DNA of 64,000 nt. Source: Puntigrus tetrazona. Its lineage: Eukaryota; Chordata; Actinopteri; Cypriniformes; Cyprinidae. The notes beneath the pieces were generated by a model that saw only the letters and a program-made list of their open reading frames with translations, was not told the DNA's origin and searched no databases. Both the position numbers and the translations under genes were made by a program. The stretch covers positions 1,739,068 to 1,803,067 of the forward strand of contig NC_056715.1 in the NCBI RefSeq assembly GCF_018831695.1, written 5' to 3'. Below are positions 10,701-24,000 of the stretch, piece by piece (position 1 is the first letter of the stretch; each line of letters opens with the position of its first letter).

Positions 10701-12547
10701 CCTCTTCTATCTACAGTCAGTGAAACGACAAGGAAAAGTAACAGCACTGGGGTCAGAACAAAATCGCATTGTAAAAAATCATTAGATGAGGTAAAATATA
10801 AACTAACAGGTTTAACTTAAGCTTGATTTAGTCATTAATCATGAAAAAACATTTGTAGCACCTTCACATTAACATTTCTCATTTTCAAGTTTTTCTTTTA
10901 ATATTATTATAAGTTTATTTCAGCTTTTTAGTTAACAATTACAACACTGCCAGAGAAGAAATAAAGTCATACAGCCACGAGGGTGAATGAATGATGATAA
11001 ATGTTTTTACGTGAACTTTAAGCATGCAAAATTTGTCGATGAATGATACTGAAGCACAAACAGAAGTCATTTTTAAGGTTCAGCGCCTCAGACAGAAAAG
11101 TGCACATTTTATCCATTTATTTTTTACAGTTCATTGACCTCGATTGTGCCTCTATGAACTTTATGCACACTGTAGTCATGTTTGTTGGCACATTTTACTT
11201 CACTATTATTTGCTATCATTTATTTTTCAGTCTAATTATAATAATAATCATCATCATCATCATCTGTGTTCTCACTGACTGATTAGTATTACTTAAAAAA
11301 GTTTAGTTAGAGGAGCTGATTAATAATTAAAGAATTGCTTGCACACCAAGGATAACGTTTTATCTTATTTTGCACATTGCACATTAAATGCACGATTTAT
11401 TGATGTATATTATATATAGATGTATATTAATCAGCCAATGTTATGCACGTAACTAAGTGAAGACGGCAGAAACTCCGCAACAATATACGTATCAAAAGCA
11501 GATTGCGCAGGAAATCCACCGCGCAAATTTCCAATGAAACAAAATCAGCCATGATTGGTCGTAATGCATATTCTTTCAGTTTTGCAAAGTTTGTAGTGCG
11601 TGCGTTACCGTGAGCAGATGACGCTTCCTTTCCCGCTGGGCTCTCGCGTCTCGTGTGATGACGGTGAGGTTTTGTTAGACGGGTTGCTATGGAAACCTTT
11701 AAACAATGTCGCAAGGCTGCGCGCGATCTTTACCGCCATCTATCGGTGATGCGGAGAACACCGAGGCGGCGTTTACACGGAAAGCGTTCTTGTGTTCACA
11801 AAGAGAAGAAACAGAACGCGGTCTATAGAACGATAATAGAATTACAGAACGATAGATAGAACGATAGGTAGACTTGACTATCTAAATCACACGATGCATG
11901 GCTCAATAACGACATCTGCTGGCCATTGCTGTTTTTTTGCAATGCATTTATAACATGGACGTCCTCCTATTGTTTTAGGACAAAATTATCCTTCACTCAA
12001 AAATTTCAGCCAGAATCGGTTCACCAGGAGGTTTACTGGGAATTCTGTTGGTTTCAGAAAACACACTTCCTCTTCACACAAGTTTCTTCTGAGAAGGCAT
12101 GCATCTGAGACACTTTATGCAGTTGAAACGACAATAAAAAGCCACTTGACTTGAAATGGGTATTGCAAGAATAATAGTTGGTTGTCTGTTCGTGAAACAT
12201 ACAGTGATACGCCAGAACAAAGGTACAGATACTAGGACGGAAAGGAAATCCTCTCTGACAGCTGAGAACTTATCACCTGGGCGTTTTCCTTTTCTTTTGG
12301 GAACTGTGTCAAATCAAAACCTGACAAATGCATTGTTTTAGTGTTTTTATTGTCGGTTTTAGTGTTTTTTTTGCCTTCAGCGATCTCAAAACAAATCTAC
12401 AGCAAAAGAAGAAAAGTAAAGCGCCGAAAGTGTAAGTTGGTGCATTATAATATAATGGGGCGAAGAAGCTATTGTATCGTATCCATTGAAACGAAGGAAA
12501 TGATGCAAGAGGAAACAGCCTTGTTCCTCTGGATTTCTGTCCTGAAC
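10701..12547. other. syne1-myct1 intergenic region
   Basis: Lies between the divergently transcribed syne1 and myct1. It is mostly AT-rich, with a small CpG-richer island at about 11440-11770 that contains an RFX X-box-like palindrome. No exon with supported homology was found. A short ATT/ATC run lies near 11237-11264. Confidence 0.5.
11682..11696. promoter_or_regulatory. X-box-like (RFX) palindrome
   Basis: The sequence ggttgctatggaaac fits the RFX-factor X-box GTTGCYATGGAAAC very closely. It sits in a CpG-richer patch between syne1 and myct1 with no recognised gene start beside it. The GGTTGCTATG half also resembles the intronic minisatellite unit at 3.0-4.0 kb, so a chance or repeat origin is possible. 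Confidence 0.35.
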
Positions 12548-12670
12548 AGATAAGCCTAGCACTTGCTAATTATACAAGTAAAGAGGCAGGAAGAATGACG
12601 ACAAAGTTTCCCTTCATGCAAACAAAAAAAGTGCCATATTCCCTGAGAAATACAGTGAACGCTTCCTGTG
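12548..12670 (+). promoter_or_regulatory. GATA and ETS sites upstream of myct1
   Basis: AGATAAG at 12548-12554 is followed by CAGGAAG at about 12587-12593 and CTTCCTG at 12662-12668, just upstream of the myct1 start codon. GATA/ETS combinations are typical of endothelial and blood promoters, and myct1 is expressed in endothelium. Function is inferred from motifs only. Confidence 0.35.
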
Positions 12671-12701
12671 GGCTCGGATTGAGAGTTTGCTGCATGTTGA
12701 C

Positions 12702-13742
12702 ATGCTTCTGCTAACTATTATGGCTTCAAATGAAACAACTGCTATTTGGGAAATACTCAAACCTATTGATTTCGGTAAGAATTGCTGTGCATATGCTTTA
12801 CTAGTTTGCTTCAGCTGGCTTAGTGTTAATTAAAACTGTATGCCTATATAAACTTACAGAAACATATGATGATTCAATTCAATTTTGGAATGGTTTATAA
12901 TAATTAGAAATGCTTTTCCATTTTGTTTACTTATTATTCTCCCAGCATTGCTAATTTGTTCTAAATGTAGATTATATATATTAAGTTATGCATGCATGCA
13001 TACAAAAAAAGTTAGTTTTTTTGCATTTTTTGTACAAAAAAAGTACAAAAAATGCATTTAACATGTTATTTGACATATTTAAGTAAACTGAAATAGTTTT
13101 ATTTACTCGAGTGTGCATAACTTTAAATAAACATTGAACTCAACTATTCAGTATGTATTTAGGATTGCATTTAATATATAATGTTGCCATTACGTACTCA
13201 AAATTCAATAACCGTTCCATCCAGAGGAGCTAATCCTGGCGTTCTGCTTGTCGATACTGATCGGTCTGCTCATCGGGATCTTGATTTTCCTCGTCCTTAC
13301 ATGGATGTCGAGACGGAGAGCTTCCGTCAGGATCACCAGACGTCAAACCCGGTCGTCAGAACCTAAAGGCCCACGAAACCAGCGCTGCCACCTCAGGCAC
13401 TACAAGAGTCACGGCTTCGACAAAAGCGGCGAATATTCGGGAAGAGCGATTTTGAACCTCCACAGGCAGACCTCCGTAGACCCCAACGAGCTGCTGGGTA
13501 GAAGCCCCAGCTTTCAGAACTCCACTTTCCGACCGCCACCGAAAAAGACTAAGAAGACCGGTGATGAGACGGAGGTTGATAATCAAGCAGCGTTGCTTCC
13601 TAACATCGCGGATCCATTTAGTGCAGAACCGGCAGAGTCCTTCTGGCTGGGGAAGGGCAGTCTAAGAGGTTTCCTACCCAGACAGACTCCACCACCTGCA
13701 TATGACAGTGTCATTCACATCTTTCAAGAGACCTGTACCTGA
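12702..13742 (+). CDS. myct1: Myc target protein 1 (myct1), two coding exons
   Basis: Exon 1 is 12702 (or the in-frame ATG at 12720) to 12774, with a gtaaga donor. Exon 2 is 13225-13742, after a ccatccag acceptor. The join is phase 1 and gives about 190 residues from the second ATG. A short acidic N-terminus (MASNETTAIWEIL) is followed by one hydrophobic segment (about residues 22-42), a basic stop-transfer SRRRAS, a Ser/Arg-rich cytoplasmic part and a C-terminal TPPPAYDSVI. The membrane span followed by SRRRAS and the final PPAYxSII-like motif are hallmarks of MYCT1, a single-pass protein first described as a Myc target and linked to endothelial and blood cells. Human MYCT1 also neighbours SYNE1, which supports the call. 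Which ATG is used is not settled. Confidence 0.85.
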
Positions 13743-15479
13743 CTGCGCTGCGATAAGAGACAAAGGACTTGCAGAGGATTGTACATAAATCCAAAAACAC
13801 GGACAAAAGGGGGAAAAATGAACTGATTTTTCCTGTACTTTTATGGGTAACACTTTACAATAAGGTGCCATTAGTTAATGTGAATGTGCTAACCAACAAA
13901 GAGCGATAAAATTATTAGTATTCTTTGAAAAATAAATAATGAAATATTAATAAATACAAGAGATATGTTTGATTTTTAAATAACTAACATTTATGCATTT
14001 AGCAAACGCTTTCATCCATAGTTGTAACACACAATGAAAAGTCTATTAGACGTGTTTTAGCATGTCATTAACATTGACTAAATATAGGTTATGTTATCTA
14101 ATGTAACAAATTGAACCTTATTATAAATTGTAACCCTTTCATAACGCGATGTAAAAAAGCTGAATAATGTTTGTGTTTCTTAGGATAAACCTGGGGCTGA
14201 AGAAAATAACAGAAGCTTTATATTCGATTGGATATTCTTTAGCCAGTATTGGATTTGAGTGTTTGTTTGAAGCGGTGCAGCAAAGCGAAGCACAAATAAA
14301 TAAAAAAAAAAAAAAGATTATTGCATAACTATAGTGTATAACATTGACACATGGCTAAAGATAACCATATACTCAAGGGTTGTTATATCTATATACCACA
14401 GGACATACTGCATAATGCATAAAAAAAACAACATGGCAATTTCATGGTAATTCAGAAATATTGTGTGCTTAATTTTGCTTGTTAAGTAAAGTAAACCATG
14501 CACACTAGGAATGGCAGAACCTTCAGAAGAAGACCTCCTGGGAATCTGTTCAATATGGTATTGTTCTCTTTGCTTTTCCAGAGATGAAAGTAAAGTATCT
14601 CTCCTGAGTCTTCCTGCAGTCTGGTGCTGGTGAAACAGAAAACAACATTTACAATCATCAGTGCAAAATCTGTAACACCCTGCTGAAAAGTAGACACCAT
14701 CACAAAATTTGTAATGGTTTTACTAATTAAAATGAGCCTTGTATTGGTTTTAATGGAAACTTCAATGGACCCTGTGGGTCTCTACTGGTAATCGGTCGCC
14801 TTCTTATTGGCGGCTTGTCCAATAAATGTCCAAAAACACATTACTACACATTTTTAATGGTTAAAAGCTGATGGTTTGTAATTTTAGTAGTGAAAACCAT
14901 TAGAATTTCTGTGAAGGTTCTATTGTTTTTGTTTCAGCGGCGATATAAAAAGCAGTGGAGCACAACAGATACATTTAAAAAAGAAAAAGTGCCTTTCGTA
15001 GTGATAACAAAAATGTTTAAGTTCAGACTTACCGTGACCTTTGACATCCACTCAGCGCTATAAAAGAGCACAGTATTGATACACTTTCAAAAAAAAAAAT
15101 TATTATTAAGGATGGGTCTAAATGCCAGGTATCAGCAATTCATTAAAATGTAGGCTAATTAAATTATTTTATAAGCAGAGGGCAGTGCTAGATTTTCTGA
15201 ATTTGCTCACAGCGACTTTATAATAATACTGACTATAGTACAAGCCAATAGCCATCGAGCACGGTCTGTGAAGGAGTATTTTATTGGTTGGGCTATTGAA
15301 CTCATACGACTCATATTGACTCATATTGAACGAATTTGTATTTTTGAGCTTGGACTTACTAGTCGTGAATCATTATTAAAACGTATTAAAATGTTATTAT
15401 ACGCAAGCTATCGTTGTTGTGCGTTTATACGGCACCTTAACTGTTTTAGCATTTTAGGAAATTGATGAAAAATAAAATC
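13743..15479. other. myct1 3' UTR and downstream intergenic DNA
   Basis: Contains possible polyadenylation signals for myct1 (aaataaata near 13930, aataaataaa near 14296). A repeat-like stretch at about 14690-14940, in which accattaga/taatggtttta phrases recur in opposite orientations, suggests a decayed DNA-transposon fragment. No coding exon was recognised. Confidence 0.4.
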
Positions 15480-17999
15480 TTGACATCTGTGGGAGAATTT
15501 GCGTGTTCGGGTCGCGAACGAGTCGTTTGCGTAAATGATTCAGTGATTCATTCGCAACACCTGTCCCCACCTTTTTTTGTAAAACGACACCCGAACGAAT
15601 CTTTGTGGTGAACATAGTATTCTACGTGTTTAAATAACCACGCATATGTTTTAACGAATGACAAAACACTTGCAAAGAGAGAAGCGCGGGTAAAAATGAA
15701 CGAACTCAAGAGATAAAAGAGCGTTTTGAATCATATATTATTATATTGCTTTGCTTCAATGGTAAAAAATGTGTGCTTTCGTTTCTCGGTGGACCTTTGC
15801 ATTTTTCAGTTTCCTGTATCTAAACACGTACGACAAAATAAGAGTGATTTATATCAGTCCGGGTCGCCTGTAAACCGCATCTGTTGTATACTATCTGGAC
15901 GGGGTTGGCAGTCATGTGACCCACAGCACCATTCCGTCAGAGCGCGGGTTGCCTTCGCACGTCGAAAAATCCCTCATTCGGGGATTATTTTGCGCCAATG
16001 CACAGCATCCCGCTGCATTGACTTTAATGTTCTGTGGGGTAAAATTTCCCATGAGCATCTGGCTACCATTTAGACGCATTGAGAGCGAGTTGACAGAGGT
16101 GAGTTTGCTGATAGAAATAAATGCAGAAATTTTATTATATTGCTCGACTTAATTGTTTTCTTGTGGGCTCATATTGCTCTCCTATTATTTCTTTGGATTG
16201 TCACGGTAATAGTCAATGCTGTATACCGGATGGTTGTGTAATTATATCACGAGTGTAGGTGGCAACCATAGTTGATGGATTTATTCTAAACTGCATCCAG
16301 CTTAATTACCTGCCACAATTCTTATATAAGCAGATGTATGAAATTGAGCTCATTATGAGTCGACAGCCCTTTATGGATATTTTTATTTTGATTGTATAGT
16401 AGTTTAACAATGAGATTACGTTTAAAGCGAAATTCTATGCATATATTGTTAAGCCTAGGGGAAACGCATGGAAAAATGAACATTTCTATTGGAAATTAGA
16501 ATAAATGTAGTTATGAAGTCTTAGGTTGGGTGTCATTAAAATTCAGCCATCATCACATCCCTGTTGCCATGACGCCTGCGAGCTGCCTCATCCTTAGTTG
16601 TGCAGATTTTTCTGTATCTTTTTGTGCACGTATGCATGATATTTTATACAGATGCTTCGATGCATAATTTCTGTTGCGTTATTCTGAGTATAAAGCATGA
16701 ATTGCAGGTGGCTTTAAACGTCCTGTGACGTAATGGGGGACCAATGTCAACTCAAGTGTGGGTGCAGACAGAGAAACAAAATGCCTTTAAATGATTCTGC
16801 ATGCAAAGCTTGTCTCACCATAGGTAGCTTGTTCTTGCTTTTTAATCTGCAGATGATATATGGCTCATATAATTATAAATAAATACATTTGTGTGTGTGC
16901 GTGCGTGTGTGTGCCTGTGTGTGCCTGTGTGTGTTTCTCTTTGCATAGAAATCCTGGACTACCGAAGACTGAAAGCCGGTTTCGTATAATGAGGATAAAC
17001 TGCAATAGGCCTTGACATTTGATTTAGACCTAATTCAGATTATTTTGTTGAACAGAAATAGAACAGACTGCATTGCTCATAGTCTCAGACTATAATGGCC
17101 TGATATTAGTCACACTTTTTCTTAAGACACATCTGCGGTTAAGCTTTCTCAGGTTGTACTGCACATTTTTTTGAATAAGCAAGCAAAATGGAGCACTCCT
17201 TCCAAGACGGAATTCGGACCAATAATGTCCAGGGACTATGAAGAGGTGAGTGTTTTCAGAAAATATATTTTGCGTTCTGTTTTCTGGTGCATCGAAAGCA
17301 CACATGTTCATTTTGGAAACAGTAATTTGATACATTTTTGTTTCACATTTTTAGATTTATTGGGCATGTTTTTGCACTAGCAACACGAACTAGAATTGCA
17401 AAAATTCCAAAATGCATTTTCAAATCCGCCTCTTAATGGCTTACGTTTCTTGTGAATGGTACATTTTTTAAATAATGCTTATTTACAGCGGTGAAAGAGA
17501 CGGTGACCAGTTACATCATTCAAAATATACGCTTTCCCCTAAATTCTTAACCTAAAGAAATTTGATTCTAAAGAAACAAATGTCCATGCTAAATTGAATT
17601 GTTATAATTCTTTTATTTCACTTATACTTTTATTTATTAGTTTATCATTACGTTTTAATGTTAATCAGTTTGATTTACCAATGTGTTTGAAATATGCTTT
17701 AGTTTAAAAAAAAAAAAAAAAAAAAAGGTTGGGGTCGTACCCTTTATAAAGGGTACATCTTTATATTTTAGTTACCCCAAAAGGGTGCATATTAGTACCT
17801 TAATTGTACATATCAATGCCATTACTATCTTTTGAAATGATCCTGTCTTAGTGACAGCTTTTGTACTTTTTTATGTATATATAAAATACTCTTGTATACA
17901 CACTCTTGCTCTGCCTAACTACCCATTTACCAAATGAATATGCACAGGATTTGAAACATTTCCGCGTGAACTCCCTGTCATCTCCCTCTATACCTGTAG
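15480..17999. other. Upstream region of tulp4, possible non-coding 5' exons
   Basis: A CpG-richer patch at about 15490-16100 includes direct and inverted GATTCATTCG/CGAACGAATC phrases and a possible exon end GACAGAG followed by gtgagt near 16099. Other exon-like borders are a tttgcatag acceptor near 16949 and a gaagag|gtgagt donor near 17247. TULP4 genes have non-coding 5' exons, so these are candidates only. A (GT)n-rich patch lies at about 16890-16930 and a poly(A) run at about 17705-17726. Confidence 0.3.
17700..17840. repeat. Short interspersed repeat (ACCCTTTATAAAGGGTAC type)
   Basis: After a poly(A) run comes a palindromic gtaccctttataaagggtac, then ttaccccaaaagggtgcata and ttagtaccttaattgtac. 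These phrases resemble short non-autonomous DNA-transposon fragments abundant in cyprinids. The family was not identified. Confidence 0.4.
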
Positions 18000-18017
18000 C
18001 CTGGTCAGTCTGTAGGG

Positions 18018-21000
18018 ATGTTGGCTGCGGTGGAACATGGTCCGGTCCTCTGCAGTGACTCCAACATCCTCTGCCTCTCATGGAAAGGGAGAGTTCCCAA
18101 AAGTGAGAAGGAGAAGCCGGTGTGCAGGAGGCGCTACTATGAGGAGGGCTGGCTGGCCACTGGGAACGCCAGGGGTGTTGTGGGTGTGACGTTCACGTCG
18201 AGTCACTGTAGAAGGGACAGAAATACCCCTCAACGAATCAACTTCAATTTACGGGGTCACAACAGTGAGGTGGGAGTGTTCCCCTTCTTTAGATTTGCAT
18301 GAGTAGCCTGTACTCTTTCTGCTAGAACTTCATTCTCATGCTGCTGTTCTTGTATAGGTTGTCCTTGTTAGATGGAATGAACCTTTTCAGAAACTTGCAA
18401 CGTGTGACATGGAGGGAGGGATATTTGTGTGGATCCAGTATGAAGGAAGATGGTCTGTAGAGCTGGTGAATGACAGAGGTGCTCAGGTATGTTAGTATTT
18501 CATGCTTATTGTTCTGAATGTCAGTGTATTTTTTTAATGATACGTCTTACTAATATGTTTTGATAAAACATTTTAAATGCATTGTTAATTATGTAAAATC
18601 TAAATGATAAAATAATAGTCCGATTTTTTTAATGAAACATTTTTAACGAAATATTTTTAGGGGTCTTGCTTTTCAAAACTGATAACGTAGGTTCGTGTAA
18701 ATAAAGTAAAGTATGATTATAATGATTCAGTGATTTTCTTTTTGATTGCAGCTTTCTCATGTTATTCATCATTGGGGATTATTGTCCAAAATGACTTGTA
18801 GTTATAAAACGGAAAACTAAATTTAGTTCATTAGTAAATTTCTTCATTTAAATTCAAAATCAGAATCAGAAGAATTCCAACTCTGGCCCTTTTCTAATAC
18901 AGTAAAGACTATTAAAATCAGCTGTTGTTCTAACACGAACTGCTTAATGAACATGTGGTTTGTCATCTAGGTGAGCGACTTCACCTGGTCACATGATGGT
19001 ACACAGGCCTTAATCGCCTACAGGGATGGTTTTGTCCTGGTGGGTTCAGTGAGCGGTCAGAGACACTGGTCATCTGAGATCAATCTGGAGAGCCAGATCA
19101 CCTGTGGAATCTGGACCCCTGATGACCAGCAGGTAACTCTTTCCTGTGGCCTCATCAAACCGAGGGAAAAGTGCATTTGTTGTCAACAGGTTGTTTGCAC
19201 AAGATGAAATGACTTGGACCGATGCCCTTGGACCGATGCCTGAGTTTCCCTAATTCGGTGTTTGCATTCATTTAATCTCCCTAGGTGCTTTTTGGAACAG
19301 CAGACGGGCAAGTCATAGTGATGGACTGCCACGGCCGTATGCTTGCCCATGTTCTTCTGCATGAGTCAGATGGCATAGTCAGCATGTCTTGGAACTGCCC
19401 GAACTTCCTGGTGGAGGACAGCACTGAGAGTGATACAGACTCTGATGACCCTACTCCATCTCAAGGTACTTTATACTCTTAAATAAAGTCAAGTCAGCTT
19501 AGCACTTTTCACAATACACATTATTTCAGTGCAGCTATTCAGAAAATCATGATGTTAATAACATCTTATCTGCACATTTAGCAGATTTGCGTTGGACGAT
19601 AATATAATTTTATGATTAAACAAGCAATCAGTTAACTGACATATATACTGCGGTGTATATTGTGCAGTATATTGTACTCAGTGAATATTCTGTATTCCAG
19701 GGTTGCAAGTTTTTATAGCAAAACCCGCCCAATTGCTTTTCAGGGGGAATTCCTGGTAAAAATCAGGTTCCGGAGGGGGTAAAATACACATATTTTGGTA
19801 GGGTTCTCCTAATAAAAGTCGCATTCCAGGGGCTAAATAATATGTTATTACCTGTGGACATAAAAAACATCCCCACTGAAAGAGTGTTAGTGGCCCAATT
19901 CTGTGAAAAAACGTGGACTTGGCAACACTACTGTGTGTATGCAGATGAAGTTAGACATTAACTTGTATATAAAAAGCTGGGCGATAATTTTGCTTAATGA
20001 AATACATAATGAAATGTATTAACTATAAAGCTGTTTTTCCTTTCAAGTGCAAAATCTCAAACCACTGCTCACGGTCAGCTTCATATCAGGAGACATTAGT
20101 TTGATGAACAACTATGATGACCTTTCACCCAACATTATACGCTCAGGACTGAAAGGTAAAACATTGTTGTTCATGCAATAAATAAATTAACAAGTACGTA
20201 TTGTATAACTGCCACTGGATGATTATTAACAGAATATTCCAAGTTATTTTTAACATAACGTGCATCTGTGGCATGCTGTTGATTACTTTTGATAGTACCA
20301 AGATTTTCGTATTTTAGGAACTTCAAAGTAGAAATTCAAGTAAAAATAACCCAAAATCACTAACATTGATTCTCTGTGACAGATCCACACTTCATATTGT
20401 AATCTGACTGGACACGCTTGTGTTTTTTTAGATGTGGAGGTACAGTGGTGTTCTCAGGGAGACCTGCTGGCAGTGGCCGGGATGGAGAGACACGGCCTGC
20501 CCTCTGACTCTGCTTGTGCCTCTTTAATGAGGAACGCCCTTGTCAAGTTTTACAATGTCCAAGGGGAACATATATACACTTTAGAAACCCCGGCCCAAGT
20601 GAGCTATAATCAGTCATCATTTAACAGTATATATACGCGGTCAAAAGTATGGCATTATATATTATTAAGGTTTTTTGTTACCACTTTATATTATGCGTCC
20701 TTAACTACTGTGTACTTCCATTTAAATTAATCATTTGTTACAATGCACTTATTGTGTATACACGTTTTTATACTGTACATCTGTAATTACGTTTATAATT
20801 AAATTGTTGACCCATCCATTACACCTTAACCCACCCTTAAGCTCGCCCATACCTCCAAACCTGTCTCTAACCTTACCTGTATTCCACCTCAAGAGTGTGA
20901 AAGTCATGAAGTAAAGAGTGAAATCTTTAACTACCTATTGATATTTAGCGTTGTTTCCTCCTTGCTGTCTCAGCAACCCATTTTAGGCCTATATTAAATA

Positions 21001-24000
21001 ATAAGTAAACTATATATAATCAAAATATCTTCTAATTTTAGAGGCCCATCACCACGATTTGCTGGGGTCACAGGGACTCACGTCTGTTTCTGGCCTGTGG
21101 ACCAGCCCTGTATGTAGTGCGTGTGGAACACCGTGTGGCCAGCCTCCAGCTTCTGTGTCAGCAGGGCATTGCCAGTGCTCTTAAAGAGGAGAGAGATGTG
21201 GGCAAACTGAACATGCCTTCACTCCTCTGTTCCTATGTTACCACTGCTTTCATTCCAACTATCAAGGTACAAAACAAGCAAGTGAAGTTTTTGATGTATG
21301 CTAATGTATGCGCTGAACTTAATGCATAATCTTTTTCATCTCAACAGCCACCAATCCCTGATCCGAATAACATTCGAGACTTTGTGAGCTATCCAACAGC
21401 AGGGAATGAACGCTTGCACTGCACTATGAAACGTTCAGAAGAAAATCCAGAAGCGGGAGGCCCCTGTTACACCCTCTATCTGGAACACCTTGGAGGTTTG
21501 GTGCCTATTCTCAAGGGTCGTCGCATCAGCAAACTGCGACCGGAGTTCGTCATTATGGATCCAAAAATGGATGCTAAAGCAGGTACTGTTATATGCACTG
21601 GTGATTAATTCAAGCTTAATGTATAAATGCATTGGTCTTTAATTTGATCTAATCTTGTCTTTCAGATGAGGTCTGTGTAAATGGCATGATCTCCTATATG
21701 ACTGACAGCTGTAACTGCTCAGACTCAAGCGATATTGAGTTGAGCGATGAGTGGGTTGGGCGAAAGTCGCCCAAACTTTCTAGAGGAAACAGGTCTCCTA
21801 AGCTTCCTAGGTACTCTAAACATATAAGGTACTGTTGAATGTAAAATTCACACAAAATTACGGGGTGCCTGAAACTTAAAAAAATGTTTTTTCCAACGCA
21901 ACCTTGACAAAACACAATATAAATTTCAAAAAAACTTTGAAATTTGATAGCAGGTTAAATTTCATATTCTTTTAACTCTCCAGAATTAATATGGAATCAA
22001 GAAAGTCTCCCAAACTTGCCCAAACATCTCAAGAAATGTCTAGGTCTCCTAGATTACCAAAGAAGCCTCCAGTTCGGTCTCCGAGTCTTACTCGAAGAGA
22101 ATTTCCAGTTGATGGCTTTAGCGAGGTACTTAACATCTTATTTGCAAGCTAATTTTGGCAGTAATTTTACATTAATCTACTTGCCTAGAAATAATATGAG
22201 AAGTATTTGTATTTATTGCCTGTCTACTAGATACTGAGTGAGACATTTGTCACATCTACTGCAGTTTGACCTTAGCAGACACCTCTTTTTCTTTAAACTT
22301 TTGCTTTTCTGAAGAGAAATGACAGCAAACACTTGATTTGCTTTGCAGCATAATTACTTGGCCCAGGTGACCTCTAACATTTGGGGAACTAAGTTTAAGA
22401 TTGTAGGCCTTGCCTCATTTTTGCCAGCTAACTTGGGGGCAGGTATGTTGTCAGGTTTGGTATTCAAACGGTTTTACATAATTATATTTAAATAATATTC
22501 TTAATGTTTTTAAAATGTGTCTTGACATGGTGTTCCAGTTATTTATAAAACTAGTTTGCTGCACCTGCAACCTCGTCAGATGACCATTTATTTGCCTGAG
22601 GTGCGTAAAATATCCCTGGACTTCATGAGTCTGCCCGTGTTTAATCCCAATGTGTTCAGTGAAGATGAAGATGATTTACCTGGTAAGAATCAGTGGAACT
22701 TTTTTTGTACGTTTTGTCTCTGTATAGCTTAACTAAAAGAAGAAAGAAATCTCAAGATGTTTCTGCTTATTTCTAGTAATGGGACCCTCTGGAGTGTCAG
22801 CCGACAATCCTCCTTGCACAGTTAATATCCCAATCGCTCCAATTCACAGCCCTGCTCAAGCCATGTCACCTACGCAGAGCATAGGCCTAGTGCAGTCTCT
22901 CCTTGCCAACCAGAATATTCAACTTGATGTCCTTACCAATCCCACTGCCACTGCCACTGCAGCAGCTGCAGCTGCAGCCGCAGCAGCAACAGCAGCAGCA
23001 GCTAATGCAACAGTATCTGAACATAGCCAGGATACTGTGACAGCACAGTACACTGTGCCAACCAGATATTCCAACCCTGGACAGGTGATTTTCAGTGGAC
23101 TGGAAATGAGTAATATCCTGAGTGGAACTCTTCCTCCTCCTCCACATCATCTGCCACAACAACGTCAACAACAACAACAACAACAACAACAGCAGCAGCA
23201 ACAAGACCATCAACAATCTAAACATCAACAGCAATTACAACCACAGCAGCATCATCTGAAATTGCAACATCAGTCACAGCAGCTGCATCAACAGTCGCTG
23301 CAGCAGCAACACATGCAACATCAGCAGCAACTGCAAACACAGCAACATCAACAGCAACTGCAACAGCAGCATCAACAACAACTGCAACAGCAGCATCAAC
23401 AGCAACTGCAACAGCAGCATCAACAACAACAACTGCAGCAGCATCAACAACAACTGCAGCAGCAACATCAACAACAACAACAACTGCAGCAGCAGCATCA
23501 ACAACAACATCTGCAGCAGCAACATCAACAACAACAACTGCAGCAGCAGCAGCAACAACACCTGCAGCAGCAGCAGCAGCAGCATCAACAACAACAACTG
23601 CAACAGCAGCATCAACAGCAACTGCAACAGCAGCATCAACAGCAATTGCAACAGCAGCATCAACAACAACAACAACTTCAACAGCAACATCAACAACTGC
23701 AACAGCAGCATCAACAGCAGCTGCAACAACATCAACAGCAAATGCATCAGCAGCAAATCCAACAGCAGCAACTGCAACAGCAGCAACAGCAGATTCAACA
23801 GCAAGTGCAGCAGCATCAACAACAAATTCATCAACAGCATCAACAACAGTTTCAACAGCAGCAGCACCAATTGCAGCTTCAGCATGAGCAAATGCAACAG
23901 CAGCAGCAACAAATGCAACAGCAGCAGCAACAAATTCGACAGCAAATACAAGAAATGAGACAGCAGCAACAACAACTTCAACAGCAGCATCAACAAATAC

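Noticed and set aside
10220..10723. 167-codon plus-strand open frame
   Set aside because: It runs across the antisense of syne1 exon 1a and its CT tract. The minus-strand nesprin leader explains the sequence.
15726..16152. 115- and 78-codon frames as a gene upstream of tulp4
   Set aside because: No domain or splice support. The patch is better explained as CpG-richer promoter or 5' UTR sequence.
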